NCBI RefSeq assembly: GCF_001700515.1
Contig: NZ_MAUD01000332.1
Location: 1 to 47,836, forward strand
Direction: 5' to 3'
DNA: 47,836 nt
Origin: Streptomyces lushanensis
Lineage (GTDB): Bacteria > Actinomycetota > Actinomycetes > Streptomycetales > Streptomycetaceae
The stretch's first letter is position 1. Every line of letters starts with the position of its first letter. Below are positions 1-8,900 of the stretch, in pieces. Below the pieces are notes generated by a model that saw nothing but the letters and a program-made list of their open reading frames with translations, searched no databases and had not been told where the DNA came from. Both the position numbers and the translations under genes were made by a program.

Positions 1-53
1 AGGTGCCGGGCCCTTTCCCATGAGGTCCCATGAAGGGCGTATCAAGGGCGTGG

Positions 54-731
54 TCAGCCCGCCGCGTCCTCGCGGCGGACCGACAGCAGGTCCTCCAACT
101 GCTCCTCGCGGGCCTGCGCCGCCACGAAGAGCAGCTCGTCACCCGCCTCCAGCGTCTCCTCCGGGTTCGGCGTCAGCACGCGCGTGCCCCGGATGATCGT
201 CACCAGCGAGGTGTCCTCGGGCCAGATCACATCGCCCACCAGCGTGCCGGTCACGGCCGACTCCGGTGGCAGCGTCAACTCGACCAGATTCGCGTCGCCA
301 TGGCTGAAGCGCAGCAGCCGTACCAGATCGCCGACGCTCACCGCCTCCTCGACCAGCGCGGACATCAGCCGCGGTGTCGAGACCGCGACATCGACGCCCC
401 AGGCCTCGTTGAACAGCCATTCGTTCTTCGGGTTGTTGACCCGGGCCACCACCCGCGGCACGCCGTACTCCGTCTTGGCGAGCAGGGAGACGACCAGATT
501 GACCTTGTCGTCCCCGGTCGCGGCGATCACGACATTGCAGCGCTGGAGCGCCGCCTCGTCCAGCGAAGTGATCTCACAGGCGTCCGCCAGCAGCCACTCG
601 GCCAGCGGCACCCGCTCCACCGAGATGGCCGTCGGCGCCTTGTCGATCAGCAGGACCTCATGTCCGTTCTCCAGCAGCTCGCCCGCGATGGAACGGCCCA
701 CCGCACCTGCCCCGGCAATCGCGACACGCAT
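54..731 (-). CDS. TrkA/RCK-family potassium uptake regulatory protein (second of pair)
   Basis: The 225-residue protein begins with a Rossmann dinucleotide-binding fold (GAGAVG at residues 7-12, LLIDK at the end of strand 2), so it is the NAD(H)-binding RCK_N domain followed by an RCK_C domain (about 130-215). Such proteins sit in the cytoplasm as gating subunits of Trk/Ktr-type K+ channels. The ATG overlaps the TGA of the upstream paralogue by one base (TGATG), so the two are translationally coupled. No channel subunit (TrkH/KtrB) lies next to it; the divergent permease is the likely partner. Family assignment is firm, the partner is inferred. Confidence 0.93.
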   Translation of the reverse strand: MRVAIAGAGAVGRSIAGELLENGHEVLLIDKAPTAISVERVPLAEWLLADACEITSLDEAALQRCNVVIAATGDDKVNLVVSLLAKTEYGVPRVVARVNNPKNEWLFNEAWGVDVAVSTPRLMSALVEEAVSVGDLVRLLRFSHGDANLVELTLPPESAVTGTLVGDVIWPEDTSLVTIIRGTRVLTPNPEETLEAGDELLFVAAQAREEQLEDLLSVRREDAAG

Positions 732-1399
732 CAGATCCCGCCTCCGTCCGGGCCCTCGGCGAATGCCGCCTCGACCTTCTCGATGTCGTCCGTGCGCATC
801 ATCACGTGGACGAGATCGCCCTCCTGAAGCACCGTCTGGGACGTCGGCAGCATCGCCTCGCCGAGCCGGGTGAGAAACGCGACGCGTACGCCGGTCTCCT
901 CCTGGAGCGTGCTGATCTTGTGCCCGACCCAACTCGATGCCGTATGCACCTCGGCCAGCTGCACCCCGCCGCTGGGGTCCCGCCACAGCGGCTCGGCGCC
1001 CGAGGGCAGCAGACGGCGCAGCATCTGGTCGGCGGTCCAGCGGACCGTGGCCACGGTCGGAATGCCCAGACGCTGATAGACCTCGGCACGCCGCGGATCG
1101 TAGATACGGGCGGCGACATTCTCTATGCCGAACATCTCGCGGGCCACCCGCGCGGCAATGATGTTCGAGTTGTCTCCGCTGCTCACCGCCGCGAAGGCAC
1201 CGGCTTCCTCGATCCCCGCCTCGCGCAGGGTGTCCTGGTCGAACCCGACCCCGCTGACGCGACGGCCGCCGAAACCCGAGCCGAGCCGGCGGAACGCGGT
1301 GGGGTCCTGGTCGATGACGGCGACTGTGTGCCCCTGTTGCTCCAGGGTCTGCGCGAGTGCGGCTCCCACCCGGCCGCAGCCCATGATGACGATGTGCAC
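731..1399 (-). CDS. TrkA/RCK-family potassium uptake regulatory protein (first of pair)
   Basis: A 222-residue cytoplasmic RCK protein: N-terminal Rossmann fold with GCGRVG at residues 8-13 and a conserved acidic end of strand 2 (AVIDQD), then a C-terminal RCK_C domain. It starts with GTG at 1399, with a GGGGTAAG ribosome-binding site upstream. It is the promoter-proximal gene of a two-gene operon with the paralogue at 54-731 and diverges from the permease at 1627. The two RCK proteins probably form heteromeric rings regulating K+ flux; this is inferred from family knowledge. Confidence 0.93.
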   Translation of the reverse strand: MHIVIMGCGRVGAALAQTLEQQGHTVAVIDQDPTAFRRLGSGFGGRRVSGVGFDQDTLREAGIEEAGAFAAVSSGDNSNIIAARVAREMFGIENVAARIYDPRRAEVYQRLGIPTVATVRWTADQMLRRLLPSGAEPLWRDPSGGVQLAEVHTASSWVGHKISTLQEETGVRVAFLTRLGEAMLPTSQTVLQEGDLVHVMMRTDDIEKVEAAFAEGPDGGGI

Positions 1400-1614
1400 G
1401 TGGACTTACCCCGCACTCCTGGTCGCCTTGCTGACCTGCGAAAACACCCTGTTCACTCTTCCTTCTCGACCTGCCGGGCACCAAGCGGGACACCGTGTAC
1501 GACGATCCCCCGGGTCGAGCTTATGCGGCGGGGGTGACAATCCAGTCATCCATGGTGGGGCACGACCTGACAAGAGAGAGGGGTGCTGCCCGCACGGGCG
1601 ACTGTTCGAACGCA

Positions 1615-1627
1615 TAGCATCCTGTCG
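1615..1627 (+). promoter_or_regulatory. Putative leaderless promoter (-10 TAGCAT) for the APC permease
   Basis: A TANNNT-type -10 hexamer, TAGCAT at 1615-1620, is followed by six bases and then directly by the GTG start codon at 1627. No Shine-Dalgarno sequence precedes that GTG. This spacing is typical of leaderless actinobacterial genes whose transcript begins at the first base of the start codon. No convincing -35 element is seen. Confidence 0.4.
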
Positions 1628-3720
1628 TGTCCAAACTGACCGACGTGCCCAAACGGATTCTGATCGGGCGGGCGCTGCGTAGCGACAGGCTGGGGGAAAC
1701 ACTCCTCCCCAAACGCATCGCGCTGCCCGTCTTCGCCTCCGACCCGCTGTCCTCGGTGGCCTACGCGCCGGGGGAAGTCCTCCTGGTCCTGTCCATCGCG
1801 GGTGTGTCGGCCTACCACTTCAGCCCGTGGATCGCGGTGGCCGTGGTGGTGCTCATGTTCACCGTGGTCGCCTCCTACCGGCAGAACGTGCACGCCTACC
1901 CGAGCGGTGGCGGCGACTACGAGGTGGCCACCACCAACCTCGGCCCCAAGGCCGGTCTCACCGTCGCCAGCGCGCTGCTCGTCGACTATGTGCTGACCGT
2001 GGCCGTGTCGATCTCCTCCGGGGTGGAGAACCTCGGCTCCGCGATCCCCTTCGTCGTGGAGAACAAGGTCCTCTGCGCCATTGCGATAATCGTGCTGCTG
2101 ACGCTGATGAATCTGCGCGGCGTCCGTGAGTCCGGGAAGCTCTTCGCGATCCCGACGTATGTCTTCGTCGGTGCCGTGTTCATCATGATCGCCTGGGGCG
2201 CGGTCCGCGGGCTGGCGTTCGGCGACTCCATGAGAGCGCCGACGGCCGACTTCCAGATCAAGCCCGAGGAACAGGGACTGGCCGGCTTCGCGCTCGTTTT
2301 CCTGCTGCTGCGGGCCTTCTCCTCCGGCTGTGCCGCGCTGACCGGTGTGGAGGCGATCAGCAACGGTGTGCCGGCCTTCCGCAAGCCGAAGAGCAGGAAC
2401 GCGGCGACCACGCTCGCCCTGATGGGCGGTCTCGCCGTCACCATGTTCTGCGGCATCATCGCCCTGGCCATGGCCACCGATGTGAAGATGGCCGAGAGCC
2501 CCGGGACGGATCTGCTCAGGGACGGGGTCCCCGTCGGCTCGGGCTATGTGCAGAACCCGGTGATCTCCCAGGTCGCCGCCGCGGTCTTCGGGGACGGCAC
2601 GTTCTTCTTCGTCCTGCTCGCCGCGGCCACCGCGCTCGTGCTCTTCCTGGCCGCCAACACCGCGTACAACGGCTTCCCGCTGCTCGGCTCGATCCTCGCG
2701 CAGGACCGCTATCTGCCGCGGCAGCTCCACACCCGCGGCGACCGGCTGGCGTTCTCCAACGGCATCGTGCTGCTGGCGGGCGCCGCGGCTCTGCTGGTGG
2801 GCCTGTACGGCGCGGACTCGACCCGGCTGATCCAGCTCTACATCGTCGGCGTCTTCGTCTCCTTCACGCTCAGCCAGACCGGTATGGTCCGGCACTGGAA
2901 CCGCCATCTCAAGACCGAGCGGAACGCGGCCAAGCGCCGTCATATGATCCGCTCGCGCGCGATCAACACCTTCGGTGCCTTCTTCACGGGGCTGGTGCTG
3001 ATCGTCGTCCTCGCCACCAAGTTCACCCATGGCGCCTGGGTCGCGCTGCTGGGCATGGTGATCTTCTACGGAACGATGACCGCGATCCGTAAGCACTACG
3101 ACCGGGTCTCCGACGAGATCGCCGCCGAGGAAGGCCCGTCCGACGACAGCGTCCGGCCCTCCCGCGTGCACTCCATCGTGCTGGTCTCCAAGGTCCACAA
3201 GCCCACGCTGCGGGCGCTCGCGTACGCCAAGCTGATGCGCTCGGACACCCTGGAGGCGCTGAGCATCAGCGTCGACCAGGCCGAGACGAAGGCACTCAAG
3301 GAGGAGTGGGAGCGGCGTGGCATCAATGTGCCGCTGAAGATCCTCGACTCCCCGTACCGCGAGATCACGCGGCCGGTCATCGAGTACGTACGCGGCCTGC
3401 GGACCGAGAATCCGCGCGACGCCATCAGTGTCTACATTCCGGAGTACGTGGTCGGCCGGTGGTACGAGCATCTGCTGCACAACCAGAGCGCGCTGCGGCT
3501 CAAGGGGCGGCTGCTCTTCACGCCCGGGGTCATGGTGACGTCGGTCCCGTACCAGCTCGAATCCTCGGAGCTGGCGAAGCAGCGGGCGAAGAAGCGGCGG
3601 GTGTACACGGCGCCGGGATCGGTGCGGCGAGGACCCGTGGACGCGCGGCCGGGGGAGTCGGGGAACGCGGGGGCCGCGGGCCGTGGTGGCGCCGCCGGCG
3701 GCGGGAAGGACAAGGGCTGA
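1627..3720 (+). CDS. APC-family permease with long cytoplasmic C-terminal domain
   Basis: A 697-residue membrane protein with about twelve hydrophobic segments between residues 45 and 490, then roughly 200 soluble residues ending in a Gly/Arg-rich tail. The start of the membrane domain (FASDPLSSVAYAPGE) and the SGGGDYE segment are typical of the amino acid/polyamine/organocation superfamily. Related Streptomyces proteins are usually labelled amino acid permease or KUP-like K+ transporter; the neighbouring RCK genes favour ion (K+) transport, but that is inference. The GTG start is the only one that keeps the conserved N-terminus. Confidence 0.9.
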   Translation: MSKLTDVPKRILIGRALRSDRLGETLLPKRIALPVFASDPLSSVAYAPGEVLLVLSIAGVSAYHFSPWIAVAVVVLMFTVVASYRQNVHAYPSGGGDYEVATTNLGPKAGLTVASALLVDYVLTVAVSISSGVENLGSAIPFVVENKVLCAIAIIVLLTLMNLRGVRESGKLFAIPTYVFVGAVFIMIAWGAVRGLAFGDSMRAPTADFQIKPEEQGLAGFALVFLLLRAFSSGCAALTGVEAISNGVPAFRKPKSRNAATTLALMGGLAVTMFCGIIALAMATDVKMAESPGTDLLRDGVPVGSGYVQNPVISQVAAAVFGDGTFFFVLLAAATALVLFLAANTAYNGFPLLGSILAQDRYLPRQLHTRGDRLAFSNGIVLLAGAAALLVGLYGADSTRLIQLYIVGVFVSFTLSQTGMVRHWNRHLKTERNAAKRRHMIRSRAINTFGAFFTGLVLIVVLATKFTHGAWVALLGMVIFYGTMTAIRKHYDRVSDEIAAEEGPSDDSVRPSRVHSIVLVSKVHKPTLRALAYAKLMRSDTLEALSISVDQAETKALKEEWERRGINVPLKILDSPYREITRPVIEYVRGLRTENPRDAISVYIPEYVVGRWYEHLLHNQSALRLKGRLLFTPGVMVTSVPYQLESSELAKQRAKKRRVYTAPGSVRRGPVDARPGESGNAGAAGRGGAAGGGKDKG

Positions 3721-3892
3721 GCCGCGTGTGGCGGGCGGCCCGGTGAGGCGCACGTAGACTGGTGGGCTGGTGCTTCGCCGTACCGCTCCCGATGCCCCTC
3801 GCCGTCGACGTCCCCAGCCGTTGGCGCCCGCCGCCCTTGCCGTCCCGCCCCTGATGCCCCCCGCCCCTCTTGATCCTTGGAGCCACCCCGTC

Positions 3893-5221
3893 ATGCACAC
3901 AGAACCGCAGGCTTCGCTGATCGGGGAGGAGTACGAGGTCGAGGTGGGCCCCGTCGCGCACGGCGGCCACTGCGTCGCCCGTACCGACGAGGGCCGGGTG
4001 CTCTTTGTACGGCACGCCCTGCCCGGCGAGAAGGTCCGTGTCCGGGTGACGGAGGGCGACGAGGACTCGCGTTTCCTGCGCGCGGACGCGGTCGAGATCA
4101 TCGACGCCTCCAAGGACCGGGTCGAGGCGCCCTGTCCGTACGCCGGCCCCGGACGCTGCGGCGGCTGCGACTGGCAGCACGCCAAGCCCGGCGCGCAGCG
4201 GCGCTTCAAGGGCGAGGTCATCGCCGAGCAGCTCCAGCGGCTCGCGGGTCTCACCCCCGAGGAGGCGGGCTGGGACGGGACGGTCATGCCCGCGCCGGGC
4301 GACAAGCTGCCGACGGGCGAGGTACCCGCGTGGCGCTCGCGCGTGCAGTACGCGATCGACGAGAACGGGCGCGCGGGACTGCGCCGGCACCGCTCGCACG
4401 ATGTCGAGCCGGTCGAGCACTGCATGATCGCCACCGAGGGCGTCGGCGAACTGGGCGTCGAGCGGCGGGAATGGCCGCAGATCGCCACGGTCGAGGCGAT
4501 CGCGGCCTCGGGCTCCGGCGACCGTCAGGTGATCCTGACCCCGCGCGAGGGCGGCCGGCTGCCGCTGGTGGAACTGGACAGGCCCGTGTCCGTACTGCGC
4601 GTGGAGGAGCACGACGGGGGAGTGCACCGGGTGCACGGCCGCGCCTTCGTGCGCGAGCGCGCCGACGGCCGTACGTACCGCGTCGGCATGGGCGGCTTCT
4701 GGCAGGTGCACCCAAGCGCTCCCCAACTGCTCGTCGAGGCCGTGATGCAGGGCCTGATGCCGAGGAAGGGCGAGACCGCGCTCGATCTGTACTGCGGGGT
4801 GGGCCTGTTCGCCGGGGCGATCGCGGAGCGCGTCGGGGAGACCGGCGCTGTGCTGGGCATCGAGTCCGGCAAGCGCGCGGTGGAGGACGCCCGGCACAAC
4901 CTCCAGGACCTGCCCCGGGTCCGTATCGAACAGGGCAAGGTCGACCAGGTCCTGCCGCGCACCCGGATCACCGAGACGGACCTGATCGTCCTGGACCCGC
5001 CGCGCGCGGGCGCCGGCAAACAGACCGTCAGACACCTCTCCACCCTGGGCGCGCGCCGCATCGCCTACGTGGCATGCGACCCCGCGGCCCTCGCCCGCGA
5101 CCTGGCCTACTTCCGCGAAGGCGGCTACTGCCCCCGCACCCTGCGCGCCTTCGACCTGTTCCCGATGACGCACCACGTGGAGTGCGTGGCGATCCTTGAG
5201 CCGGTGGGGAAGGGCTCCTGA
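3893..5221 (+). CDS. TRAM-domain class I SAM-dependent RNA (uracil-C5) methyltransferase
   Basis: The 442-residue protein has an N-terminal TRAM domain (about 8-70), an RumA-type cysteine cluster (CPYAGPGRCGGC, with a further Cys in EHCM) that would bind a 4Fe-4S cluster, the SAM-binding loop LDLYCGVGLFAG near residue 297, the DPPRAG motif near 368 and the catalytic cysteine of VACDP near 395. It should methylate C5 of a uracil in rRNA or tRNA. ATG 3893 follows a GGAG site and begins just before the TRAM domain; an upstream in-frame GTG at 3770 would add 41 low-complexity residues and is less likely. The last codons lie inside the direct repeat that recurs at 19552, so this gene's 3' end appears to be an integration site. 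Confidence 0.94.
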   Translation: MHTEPQASLIGEEYEVEVGPVAHGGHCVARTDEGRVLFVRHALPGEKVRVRVTEGDEDSRFLRADAVEIIDASKDRVEAPCPYAGPGRCGGCDWQHAKPGAQRRFKGEVIAEQLQRLAGLTPEEAGWDGTVMPAPGDKLPTGEVPAWRSRVQYAIDENGRAGLRRHRSHDVEPVEHCMIATEGVGELGVERREWPQIATVEAIAASGSGDRQVILTPREGGRLPLVELDRPVSVLRVEEHDGGVHRVHGRAFVRERADGRTYRVGMGGFWQVHPSAPQLLVEAVMQGLMPRKGETALDLYCGVGLFAGAIAERVGETGAVLGIESGKRAVEDARHNLQDLPRVRIEQGKVDQVLPRTRITETDLIVLDPPRAGAGKQTVRHLSTLGARRIAYVACDPAALARDLAYFREGGYCPRTLRAFDLFPMTHHVECVAILEPVGKGS

Positions 5222-5333
5222 CCTGCGGTTTTGTCCGTGCGCATTATGTGCGGTGTGGGCGTTACGGGCGATATCTTGACGCTGAAATGACGCTCCTGAC
5301 GCTCATTTGACGCTCGTTCTGATGGGGCGTCAG
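5169..5333 (+). repeat. Left copy of island-flanking direct repeat (attL candidate)
   Basis: This stretch of about 165 bp covers the last 17 codons of the methyltransferase gene and about 110 bp downstream. It recurs without gaps at 19552-19716 with about 10 mismatches; a block of nearly 60 bp in the middle is identical. The repeat ends encode HHVECVAILEPVGKGS here and HHVECVAILEAVRKGS at the other copy. Integration into the 3' end of a conserved gene with regeneration of its last codons is a known pattern for site-specific elements. No integrase is recognisable between the copies. Confidence 0.75.
5277..5314. repeat. Four TGACGCT heptamers with 11-9-11 spacing
   Basis: TGACGCT occurs at 5277, 5288, 5297 and 5308, with start-to-start spacing of 11, 9 and 11 bp. 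The array is repeated at 19660-19697, where the third unit is TGACACT. Its position inside the duplicated segment and its symmetric spacing suggest binding sites for a recombinase or another DNA-binding protein. Confidence 0.5.
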
Positions 5334-5944
5334 GTGTGTGCTGCGTCGCTGGTCAGCTGGCCTGATGGGGAAGTTCACGAGGCAGAGGTGCCGGAGATTT
5401 TTGGTGTCAAACAGTCATGCTCGGCCACATCAGCAGAGCGCCCAGCAGGTTCTTCGTCTGCTGGTGGTACGGCGGCAGCGGATCGCTGACCAGCGCAAAT
5501 AGTGCCCGTCGAGACGTGGGCGGGGTCGCTGGCCCGAGCATGGTTTCGATGCTGTTCCCGGGGCCGGTCCCTGCGCGGGGACCACGTTGGCAGCGGTCGC
5601 GGCAAAGCAGGAGATACCGGAACACCCCCGCCTGCGCGGGGGCCACCTTCTGCGGCCCCGTGATCGCCACTGTGGCCAGCCGGTGGACAGGCGTGCAGCA
5701 AGCGACCGTCGAGGGGCCCGCCATCGGTTGTGCGGAGCTGTGGGGGAGGGTGATCGGTCCGGTCTGCTGGGAGGCGTCCGCTCTTTTAACGTGAACCCAG
5801 GGCTACTCGACCTTGAACGTTGGCATGAACTCGCTTAATCGCGTGCCACTGTGACCACATGTGTGTACGTTGTAACAGCCCGTGTGGGAAGTGTGGGCTG
5901 CTTGGGTCACCTGTGGCCATCTGGTGTTGCTCTGGGGAGGGCGT
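5334..5944. other. Gene-poor left end of the island
   Basis: Apart from the CRISPR relic I see no supported gene here. The open frames are short, overlap on both strands and lack ribosome-binding sites. Confidence 0.6.
5558..5646 (-). CRISPR. Relic of a type I-E-like CRISPR array: two repeats, one spacer
   Basis: Read on the minus strand, a 28-nt repeat at 5646-5619 begins GTGGCCCCCGCGCAGG and ends GGGGTGTTCC, the layout of type I-E repeats. A second copy starts exactly 61 nt further on (5585-5558): its first 16 nt match with one difference (GTGGTCCCCGCGCAGG) and its second half is degenerate, as often seen in the last repeat of an array. The 33-nt spacer lies at 5586-5618. Testing 61-nt steps on either side shows no further repeat, and there are no cas genes in the window. 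Confidence 0.5.
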
Positions 5945-8900
5945 GTGCGTACGCACAGGGAGCGGTTCGGATCAGGTCTGTCCGCGCGTTGGCGGTCCTG
6001 GCGGTCGTTGACGGTCGGTGCGCTGGTGCTGACGCTGTCGGCGGGTCTGGTTTCGGCGGAGGCGGCGCCGTCCGCCGATCCGCGGCCGACACCATTGGCC
6101 ACTGCGGGACAACCGGCGGCCCCGGCCCCGCAGGCTGCTGACAGCCCGTCTGCCGCTGACGCGCCGGCCGTCGGTCCGACGACTGACAACGCTGTCTACG
6201 CGTACGACGCGGCGGGCCGCCTGGTCGGTCTGACGGACCCGGACGGTGAGACGGCCCGCTACCGCTACGACGCGGCGGGTAACCGCCTGGGCGTCGACCG
6301 CTTCGCCTCGACGACCCTGTCGGTGCTGTCTCTGGTGCCGATCAGGGCCGCGGTCGGCGCGACCGTGACGCTCTCCGGCACGGGCTTCTCCACCACGCCG
6401 ACCGCCAACGCGGTCTCGTTCGGCGGCAAGCCGGCCGAGGTGGTGTCGGCGTCCGCGACCCGTCTGAAGGTCAAGGTTCCGCAGGCGGCGGCGACCGCGA
6501 AGGTCTCGGTGACGGTCGCGGGCACCACGGCTCAGTCCCCGGAAACCTTCACCCTGGCGGCTCCGGCGCCCTCGGTGACGACGGTGGCACCGGCCTCCGG
6601 CTATGCGGGTACTCAGGTGGTCCTGACGGGTTCGGGCTTCGCACCGGTCACGACCGACAACGTGGTCCGGTTCGGCGGCGGCGTCATCGCCGAGATCACC
6701 GCGCGTACCGACACCGCGCTGACCGTGGTGGTCCCGGTGGGTGCGGCGACGGGTCCGGTCGAGGTGGCCACCCCCGACGGACGGGCTACGTCCGCCGGTA
6801 CGTTCAAGGTGACCGCGGGTACTGGGGCCGGTGTGATCGAAACATCGGAGGAGACGTCGGTCACGGACGAGACTCCGCCGACGGTGTCGGTGACCACCCC
6901 GGCGAATCAGGCGCAGGTGATCTTCGACGCGGACGCCGGCGACGACATCAGCGTCGGCTTCACCGAGTCGACCTTCAACTCCACTGTGACCGTGCGGCTG
7001 TTGGACCCGCAGGGCAAGCGGCTGGAGTCGGCCACGTATACGGGTTCCGCGGGGGACTGGGAGATGATCGACGTACCGGTCAGTGGCCAGTACTCGGTGA
7101 TCGTCGACCCGGGGACGGGAAATATCGGCTCGGTGAAGGTGACCGTGTCGAAGCCGCTCGTGTCGTCGCTGAGCCTGACCGGAGCCACGGTGGAGGTGCC
7201 GTTCACCCGTCCCGGTCAGGACCGTCTGCTGACCTTCCCGGCTGTGCTGGGTGACTCGCTGAGCCTGGGTATCGACGCGACCGGACTGGCCAAGTCGGCC
7301 TATGCGCGTCTGTACGATCCGAGCGGCGAGGAGGTCGACAAGGTCTATGTAACCGGGACCCGGCTGGGCGCCCTGGACGTCGACACCCTGGCCATGTCCG
7401 GTACGTACACTCTCCAACTCGACCCGGACGCGGCGGCGCTGGGCACGGTGAAGGTGACCGGCTCGCACTACGCGGATGCGGGCACGCTCGACGCGACCGG
7501 TCCGGCGGTCGATCTGAACATTGTTCGGCCGGGGCAGGACGGGCGGGCGCGGTTTGCCGGGGTGGCCGGGCAGCGGGTGTCCATCGGTGCGACGGCGGCC
7601 GGGTTCGGCACGTCCACCAGGGTTGAGATCGTTCAGCCGGACGGCGAGCTGCTGGACTACTTCCTTGCGCCGGACGGTGACGTGGGCCAGTGGGACAGTG
7701 AGGCGCTGCCGGCCACCGGTACGTACACGATCGCTGTGAACCCGAGCAGCCCGGTCGCGACCGGCAAGCTGACCATGACGCTCTCGCGCCCGGTCGCCCT
7801 GGCCCAACTGTCCACCACGGGCAGCGCGGTGGCGGTCGCTGTCAGCAGGCTGGGGCAGAACGCCGAATCGTCCTTCGAGGGGCAGGCGGGCGCCCGCCTT
7901 TCGCTCGGTGCCACCGCCAGCACTTTCCCCCAGTACGTCGATCTGACCGTGCTCGCGCCCTCCGGCGAGGAGGTGGTCGACAGGGAGAACGTCACCGCAG
8001 GCACGTCAACGACGATTCCGCTGCCCGCTCTGCCGGAGACTGGCACGTACCGTGTGATTCTGGACCCGAACAAGGGCACGTCAGGGACGTTCGGCCTCAC
8101 CCTGTCCCCGGAGATCCAGGCGTCGCTCACCGCCGACGGTTCGCAACAGCCGATCACGGTGGCCCGCCCGGGACAGCGCGTACAGGCACGCTTCACCGCA
8201 CCGGACGCTAGCTCCCTCGGACTGGCCGTCACTGCGAACACCATCGCGGAGTCCACCGAGATCAGGCTGATCGGGCCCGACGGCGGTACGGGCACACTCG
8301 TCGGGCGTGTGTCGGGCACGGCATCCGACACCTACTACCTGACGGATCTGACCCCGGGAACCGCCTACTCATTGGTGTTCGAGCCGGGCAAGGCCGCGAC
8401 CGGCGCGATGAAGCTGTGGCTGTCCAAGCCCATCAAGCCCGGCGCCTTGTCGGCCGGAACGCCCTCTCGTACCGGTGAGATCACCCGGCCGGGGGCACAA
8501 CTGGAGTTCACGCTCGACGCGGTGGCGGGTTACGGAGCCGCCGTCGTCTTCGGCGACACCACCCTCACCAAGACATCGGCACTGATCCACCGGGATCCCG
8601 CGGGCGAGGAGACGAGCCTCGGCTCACTGAGCAAGTCGGCTCTGGACGGCGACCTCCTGGCGCCCCTGGCGGTGGGCACCCACCGAGTCTTCGTACGCCC
8701 CAACGGCGAGGCCACGGGCAAGACCACAGCCACACTCGTGGCCGATGTGAACGGCGGAACGCTCGCCGTCAACGGTGCGCGCAAGCCGGTCACGATCGCC
8801 ACGGCGGGCCAGAACGCCCACTACACCTTCACCGGCACCCAGGGCCAGAAGCTCACCCTCGGCCTGGACACACCACCGGGCGCCTGGTCGCTCTCCGTCT

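Noticed and set aside
1546..4488. 980-codon open frame antisense to the permease and methyltransferase genes
   Set aside because: Shadow of GC-rich coding sequence; composition is Arg/Gly/His-rich and the plus strand encodes recognisable proteins.
5497..5530. Further CRISPR repeats one 61-nt step before or after the two found
   Set aside because: Positions 5497-5524 and 5680-5707 show only chance similarity, so the relic is limited to two repeats.
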